DNA from: Actinomycetota bacterium
GTDB lineage: Bacteria; Actinomycetota; Acidimicrobiia; Acidimicrobiales; Palsa-688
Direction: 5' to 3'
NCBI GenBank assembly: GCA_023489205.1
Contig: JAMDDF010000141.1
Location: forward strand, 9,695 to 22,827
Length of the DNA stretch: 13,133 bases
In this document: positions 6,301 to 13,133 of the stretch, piece by piece
How positions within the stretch are numbered: position 1 is the first letter of the stretch
Layout of the letters: every line of letters starts with the position of its first letter
The notes under the pieces: generated by a model
The model's input: the letters and a program-made list of their open reading frames with translations, nothing else
Database searches by the model: none
Told to the model about the DNA's origin: nothing
Program-made: the position numbers and the translations under genes

Positions 6301-8151
6301 GTACCCCGCAGATGGCCCCGCGTGCGTCCAGTCGCCGCTGTAGACGAGAGCCGAGCTCGTGTCGTCATAGGTGTAGCCCGCCGCCTCGTCGGTATTTAGC
6401 GCCAACTGCGTGCTCACTGTCACGTTAGAAGAGGCGTTTGCCTGGCGGAGGTAAACGAACTCTGCCCCGTCGCTCGGGTTGTAGCGCGACATCGTCAAGA
6501 TAGCGCTGTTGGTAGTGGTGGGCGCCGGCCCCTCCTGCGTTTCGGTCAATGGCCCGACGGAGGTCTCGAAGTCGTTGATCAGCTTGTTCTCGCCGTACTT
6601 GGACCCGACGATGTCGTTTGGTTGGGAGGGCGTGCCGATCTCGCCGGTCTCACTGATCGCAGCCCCATAGTCGTAGCTCGTATAGACGTCTGGGTCGGGC
6701 AGCCAGCCCCAGTTGGTGCCGCCCACTCCCATGTAGTTGGACTGGATCGTCACTCCCTGGGCCACGTTGTTTTTGTAGAACACGTCTTCGAAGTCAGGCC
6801 CGGTCATCTTGTAGCAGTCGGCGTAGCCCGAACCTCCCCAGCCGTCAAAGGAGCCGCCCTGGAACTCAGGCAGGTACATCGGCTCGCCGGGGTAGCTCGG
6901 GTAGCCATAGGGCTCGGTGAACGCGGAGGTGTTCGAGCAGTCGAAGCCGAGCGGGTAGTTGTCGGTGCCACTTATGTCCACCGCACCGAGGCCGCTCGTG
7001 AAGGTCTGAGCCCCGCAGCACTGGTTGAAGGTGAACGGCACGTTGATCCCGTCGTTGATCGCTTGCTGCTCAAGGTCGGCCATGTACTGGTCGGCAGACT
7101 GGCCCTGCCCCGTGTACTCGTTTTCTATCTGGTACAAGATCACATCGCCGCCACTGGTGACCTGGTGAGCAGCAATTATCGGGTCGATCTCCGAGTACCA
7201 CTGCAGTGCGGCGGACAGGTACGGCTCCACGTCGCTTCGGTAGCCGTTCGGGCTGGTCAGCACCCACGCAGGGATGCCGCCCCCGTTGGTCTCGGCATTG
7301 ATGTAGGGACCGGGCCGGGCGATCACGTACAGGCCAGCCTCTTGGGCCATGTTTAAGAACTCGTTCATGTCGCGCACCCCGGTGAAGTCGTAAACCCCTG
7401 GCGAGGGCGACTGATAGGCCCAGTCGAAGTAGACCGTCACGGCGTTGTAGCCGTCCGCCCTCATCTTTTGGAGCCGGTCCAGCCAAAGCGAAGGTGACGG
7501 CGTGCGCCACGGGTCGAACTCCCCCGCGGTGATGAACACACGCTTTCCACCGATCAAAAGCGAGTAGCTGTCGTAGGTGACCTTCTCGGGCGTACCCCGG
7601 ACAACATTGGTCGGCTGCGGGTTCATCTCGGGGGTTACCGGGTTGGTCGTGGCAGGTGGGCTCGACCCATCCCCGTTAGGAGGTGTGGCTGACGCGTTGG
7701 CCACGACGCTGAAGGTATAGCTCGTGCCATTGGCAAGGCCGTCCACGATCGCCCAGTCGTTCGGTACGTCTGCGGTCACGCTTTGGCCCCCTGGCTCAGC
7801 CGTCACCGTGTAGCTGGTCACCCTGCTCGCCCCGCTCGCGGGTGGGCACCAAAGCACCGTCGCAGAATTTTCCCCCTGGAGCGCGCGGGCCAAGGTCGGG
7901 GCGCTCAGCGTCGGGCTGCCGGCAGCTACAGGGCTAGCCGCTGGGCAAGAAGCGTCGCTCCCAGACGATACGACAGACGGCCCAAAAGGCAGCACCGGTG
8001 CGAGCGGCTGCCCGTGCCCAGGAGGTGCCTTGGCCGGCACCGGCTGTGCAAAAGCACCTGTACCCGTCGCCATACTGAGCGGCAACAACATCGCCACTGC
8101 CGCCACAACGGACCCGCCCAGCCGCAGCCCACGCACACGACCTAATACCAC
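3313..8151 (-). CDS. Very large secreted multi-module GH35 beta-galactosidase
   Basis: This 1612-residue enzyme should hydrolyse terminal non-reducing beta-D-galactosyl residues outside the cell (residue numbers from GTG 8151). A Sec signal peptide spans about 1-35 (basic start, hydrophobic VVAAVAMLLPL, cleavage likely after AFA). A fibronectin type III domain covers about 75-175. The GH35 TIM barrel spans about 190-530, with acid/base Glu345 in IENEY and nucleophile Glu429 in YLPEFQGG. Domain 2, recognisable from SGSITLEGRDARLLVANYN near 738-755, is split by a beta-sandwich module at about 594-722. Two galactose-binding jelly rolls follow (about 935-1065 and 1105-1240), then a NEW3-like domain (1270-1370), a Gly/Pro-rich collagen-like linker (1371-1400) and a C-terminal module (about 1405-1612) like those on other actinobacterial glycosidases. 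There is no LPxTG or membrane anchor. The frame is open to TTG 8199, but the promoter and GAGGGGG at 8159-8165 favour 8151. Confidence 0.95.
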   Translation of the reverse strand: MVLGRVRGLRLGGSVVAAVAMLLPLSMATGTGAFAQPVPAKAPPGHGQPLAPVLPFGPSVVSSGSDASCPAASPVAAGSPTLSAPTLARALQGENSATVLWCPPASGASRVTSYTVTAEPGGQSVTADVPNDWAIVDGLANGTSYTFSVVANASATPPNGDGSSPPATTNPVTPEMNPQPTNVVRGTPEKVTYDSYSLLIGGKRVFITAGEFDPWRTPSPSLWLDRLQKMRADGYNAVTVYFDWAYQSPSPGVYDFTGVRDMNEFLNMAQEAGLYVIARPGPYINAETNGGGIPAWVLTSPNGYRSDVEPYLSAALQWYSEIDPIIAAHQVTSGGDVILYQIENEYTGQGQSADQYMADLEQQAINDGINVPFTFNQCCGAQTFTSGLGAVDISGTDNYPLGFDCSNTSAFTEPYGYPSYPGEPMYLPEFQGGSFDGWGGSGYADCYKMTGPDFEDVFYKNNVAQGVTIQSNYMGVGGTNWGWLPDPDVYTSYDYGAAISETGEIGTPSQPNDIVGSKYGENKLINDFETSVGPLTETQEGPAPTTTNSAILTMSRYNPSDGAEFVYLRQANASSNVTVSTQLALNTDEAAGYTYDDTSSALVYSGDWTHAGPSAGYTSGDYDQTESWSQQAGASVTVTFTGTAVQWIGPKDTNGGIAAVSVDGGSPSYVDTYDSCCKEFQQVLFTDTGLSQGTHTLTITVTGNKDSQSSADTVVIDAINVPTPAELADYFPAVPQSGSITLEGRDARLLVANYNFGGQHLVYSTSELTTHATIAGEEVALLYDPAGTDGETVLNYTSRPTVDVLSGNVQVNWDPASGDLRLDYVHNGLQEVRVSGGGRPPLLLLIADTNTAEEFWPEQTAAGPVLVEGAYLVRTATVRGPQLLLTGDTSTSGPLSVWAGPAITSVYWDGAPVAVQRQTDGSLAGTVPGPAPVALPALSGWKFAYGAPEAQPGYNDSDWTLADHPVSNVSSPSTPVLYASDYGYGYGFVWYRGHFVATGTETGVKLTVDGIAPTGAYSVWLNGAFLGSAGAAGPSTSTFSFPAGSVKAGRDNVIALLVEDTGNPEGPSGEKVGLYSASLVGSSQPITWRLKGADPVLQDPVRGIMNAAGLYGSNHGWDLPGYPDGDWTPVTLPDSWAARGVPAGIGWYRTTFNLHLPPDQYVPVAVQIGGPGPGAGTKDYRAFIYVNGWLIGRYVNNVGPQHQFYVPAGILDDNGPNTLAIADWGLDETTGGLAQVSLVALGNQLSSLQVQPVASPGYDPAVYGPPAHLAPTLGVVPSTTLAEGSFTVAATLTNPTRRPLSDAAISLSVPSGWTLTSDAATLTSNAGTLTTNAGTVAPRSARSVQFFVTAPSAGLTPGTVGLLSVATFRGGPPGPVVPPSPPGPLAPPGLPGGPGAPMGTVGGRLETLTNAASLSVPYASLTSTFNNTAVTDNSDPDPYTGFIGFDGIGTSYSAQGLAVDGITPGATLSAGGLSFTWPDVAAAMPDNTMAEGQTIALSGTGTTLGFLAAANNSAESGTGTIYYTDGTTESFTLDVGNFWYQAGSNGNPDNVTVAAVNYANYPSGSSGHTVYLFEQSVPLEAGKTVEAVTLPPLGSVTGYQPALHVFALSIGG
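4151..4213 (-). repeat. Three degenerate 21-bp tandem repeats inside the GH35 gene
   Basis: Units at 4151-4171, 4172-4192 and 4193-4213 share a core ending GTGAGCGT or GTAAGCGT. They encode three seven-residue repeats in the NEW3-like domain: SDAATLT, SNAGTLT and TNAGTVA. The repeat is in frame and probably arose by slippage. It would lengthen a surface loop or strand, and copy number may vary between relatives. Confidence 0.8.
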
Positions 8152-8158
8152 TGCGCCG

Positions 8159-8165
8159 CCCCCTC
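8159..8165 (-). promoter_or_regulatory. Ribosome binding site that fixes the GH35 start at GTG 8151
   Basis: On the minus strand GAGGGGG lies 7 nt before GTG 8151. The alternative TTG at 8199 has no Shine-Dalgarno sequence upstream and falls only about 10 nt after the predicted transcript start. Starting at 8151 also gives a more typical signal peptide, with arginines followed directly by the hydrophobic core. Confidence 0.65.
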
Positions 8166-8177
8166 GCGCCAAGTGAA

Positions 8178-8202
8178 ACCTCAGGTAACGAGACCTCAAG
8201 GT
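8178..8202. promoter_or_regulatory. Two operator-like palindromes in the GH35 5' leader
   Basis: Read on the plus strand, ACCT-C-AGGT lies at 8178-8186 and ACCT-CA-AGGT at 8193-8202, separated by 6 bp. Each is an inverted repeat of ACCT. Both fall just downstream of the predicted GH35 transcription start, where a bound repressor would block transcription. No regulator gene is in the window, so the binding protein is unknown and chance occurrence is possible. Confidence 0.35.
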
Positions 8203-8253
8203 TATTTACATCTCATTTATACCCGCACCTAGCTAGGCCGTCAAGAGGTCTCG
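8189..8253. repeat. 9-bp inverted repeat flanking the GH35 promoter
   Basis: CGAGACCTC (8189-8197) and its exact reverse complement GAGGTCTCG (8245-8253) lie 56 bp apart, centre to centre. The GH35 -35 and -10 boxes sit entirely between them. Such a pair could allow cooperative or looping repression. The left arm also overlaps the downstream ACCT palindrome. Confidence 0.4.
8216..8244 (-). promoter_or_regulatory. Sigma70-type promoter of the GH35 beta-galactosidase gene
   Basis: On the minus strand the -35 box TTGACG (8239-8244) and the -10 box TATAAA (8216-8221) are separated by exactly 17 bp, giving five of six consensus bases in each box. It is the best promoter match I found in the window. 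The predicted transcription start is near 8209, giving a leader of about 58 nt to GTG 8151. The 120-bp space to the divergent polymerase gene is AT-rich only here, as expected for a promoter. Confidence 0.75.
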
Positions 8254-8271
8254 CCACTGCCATAGGGTCGT

Positions 8272-9285
8272 ATGGTGCCCGAGGAGGTAGCCGTCGAGGT
8301 GGCGGGTCACGAGTTGGTGATCACCAACCCCGCCAAGGTGCTGTTCCCCGAGCGTGGTGAGACCAAGCTCGACCTCGTCGAGTACTACCGGGCGGTGCAG
8401 GGCCCGCTTTTGAGGGCCATGGGCGGGAGGCCGGTACTGCTACAGCGCTTCCCCAACGGTGCTACCGGGCCGTCGTTTTTCCAAAAGCGGGTACCCAAGC
8501 ACCACCCCGAGTGGCTCCAGACCACGCAGGTGTCAACACCCAACGGCACCACCTCCCAGGCCCTCGTGGCCGCGGACCTCGCCCACGTACTTTGGGCCGT
8601 CAACCTGGCCTGCCTCGGCTTCCACGTCTGGGCTTACCGAGCCGACGACCCCACCCACGCTGACCAACTGCGCATAGACCTCGACCCAGGCACGGGGGTC
8701 ACCTTCGACATGGTGCGCGAAGCCGCGAACGAGGTGCACGCCCTGCTCCAGGACCTCGGTATCGAGGCCCTACCCAAAACCACTGGCAACCGGGGCCTCC
8801 ACGTTTTCGCCCAGCTGGAGGCCCGGTGGGGCTCTCTACAAGTGCGCTCGGCCGCCGTTGCCCTGGCGCGTGAACTCGAACGCCGGCGCCCTGACCTAAT
8901 AACAGCCTCTTGGTGGAAGCAGGAGCGGGGCAGGCGGGTGTTTGTCGATTTCAACCAGAACGCCCCGCACAAGACCATATTCGGGGCATGGTCGGTGCGC
9001 GCACGACCGGGTGGCCAGGTTTCCACGCCCCTTTGGTGGGACGAGCTGGCGACCATAGCGCCCGACGACCTCACGCTTGCCAATGTGCCGGCGCGCGTCG
9101 CCCGGCGCGGCGACCCCTGGGCAGCCATGGCGGCCAACCCCCAATCCCTTGAGCCGCTCCTCGCCATGTACGACCACGACCAGGCTGCGGGCCTGCCCGA
9201 CGCCCCCTGGCCCCCGGCCTACCCGAAAATGCCAGGGGAGCCGCTGCGAGCCCCTCCTAGGCGGGCCAAGACGCCGCCAAGCTGA
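8272..9285 (+). CDS. Stand-alone LigD-type polymerase domain (archaeo-eukaryotic primase superfamily)
   Basis: The 337-residue product matches the polymerase/primase domain (PolDom) of bacterial NHEJ ligase LigD, which adds NTPs or dNTPs at broken DNA ends and fills gaps. Motifs visible: NPAKVLFPERG at 19-29, QRFPNG near 58-63, QKRVPKHHPEW at 71-81, the catalytic DxD in RIDLDPG (Asp136 and Asp138), KTTGNRGLHVF near 169-179, the third metal ligand Asp226 in FVDFNQN, then KTIFGAWSVRARPGGQVSTPL at 234-254. No ligase or phosphoesterase domain is attached, and no Ku gene is nearby. Length fits stand-alone actinobacterial PolDom proteins. Start ATG 8272 has only a weak AGGG at 8264-8267. A GTG at 8299 with GAGGAGGT 10 nt upstream would remove nine residues. 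It is divergent from the GH35 gene and convergent with lacZ. Confidence 0.94.
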   Translation: MVPEEVAVEVAGHELVITNPAKVLFPERGETKLDLVEYYRAVQGPLLRAMGGRPVLLQRFPNGATGPSFFQKRVPKHHPEWLQTTQVSTPNGTTSQALVAADLAHVLWAVNLACLGFHVWAYRADDPTHADQLRIDLDPGTGVTFDMVREAANEVHALLQDLGIEALPKTTGNRGLHVFAQLEARWGSLQVRSAAVALARELERRRPDLITASWWKQERGRRVFVDFNQNAPHKTIFGAWSVRARPGGQVSTPLWWDELATIAPDDLTLANVPARVARRGDPWAAMAANPQSLEPLLAMYDHDQAAGLPDAPWPPAYPKMPGEPLRAPPRRAKTPPS

Positions 9286-9287
9286 GC

Positions 9288-9355
9288 AAACCGCCACAGA
9301 GCTGCTGGACATGGTCCCAAGGGAGCACTTTCAAAAGGGCCATGTGCGGTTTTTT
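9288..9355 (+). terminator. Probable intrinsic terminator of the LigD-type polymerase gene
   Basis: AAACCGC (9288-9294) directly after the stop codon pairs with GCGGTTT (9346-9352). The stem continues, after a one-base bulge, with ACA/TGT. Six T residues run at 9350-9355. The long loop holds a second, partly competing stem CATGG/CCATG plus CCC/GGG. The long loop makes this a less typical terminator, but stem plus T-run in the right place supports it. It lies between two convergent genes. A weaker 5-bp hairpin, GGCAC/GTGCC (9373-9390), might serve lacZ. Confidence 0.45.
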
Positions 9356-9451
9356 GTGCTAGGTCTTACGGAGGCACCATTGCCCGTGCCACATCCACCA
9401 GTTCTTTAGCGCAAGCCCAACACCGTGCGCGGCCCAGACCCTGAGCGCCAG

Positions 9452-13133
<3,682 letters not shown>

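Noticed and set aside
6622..7356. Plus-strand open frame of 244 residues inside the GH35 gene
   Set aside because: It lies opposite the GH35 catalytic barrel including IENEY and PEFQGG. Long antisense frames are expected in high-GC coding DNA; composition is Val/Gly/Arg-rich with no motif.

Overview
The window is high-GC bacterial DNA. Codon usage, frequent GTG/TTG starts and the style of the MetH tail, the stand-alone LigD-type polymerase and the multi-module secreted glycosidase suggest an actinomycete-like organism (Actinomycetota). The exact lineage cannot be fixed from the sequence. There are seven protein genes plus one at the left edge. I see no tRNA, rRNA, CRISPR array, insertion sequence, integrase or phage gene.

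Left part (1-3071), housekeeping and unlinked genes. The end of a cobalamin-dependent methionine synthase (metH) runs in from the left edge and stops inside a perfect 16-bp tandem duplication. It is followed by a two-transmembrane K+ channel fused to a cytoplasmic RCK/TrkA domain, then a 130-residue protein of unknown function. Facing these, on the minus strand, is an ApbE-type FAD:protein FMN transferase whose stop codon lies 7 bp from that of the unknown gene.

Centre and right (3313-13133), a galactoside-utilisation region on the minus strand. In transcription order, reading from the right edge: the 3' part of a MalG-type carbohydrate ABC permease, a cytoplasmic GH2 beta-galactosidase (LacZ, about 1023 residues) overlapping the permease by 8 nt, and, after an interruption, a very large secreted GH35 beta-galactosidase (about 1612 residues). 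The interruption is a single plus-strand gene for a stand-alone LigD-type primase-polymerase domain.

The GH35 gene has its own strong-looking sigma70-type promoter (TTGACG-17-TATAAA). This promoter lies between the arms of a 9-bp inverted repeat and is followed by two small palindromes. The predicted transcript start also argues that translation begins at GTG 8151, not at the longer upstream TTG.

Inferred working model: the secreted GH35 enzyme trims terminal galactose from an external plant or microbial glycan. The ABC transporter imports released sugars or short galactosides, and cytoplasmic LacZ splits imported beta-galactosides. I found no clear evidence of a wholly new system. The most interesting items are the GH35 module architecture (a beta-sandwich module inserted into domain 2), its promoter/operator layout, and the repair polymerase gene sitting between two beta-galactosidase genes.
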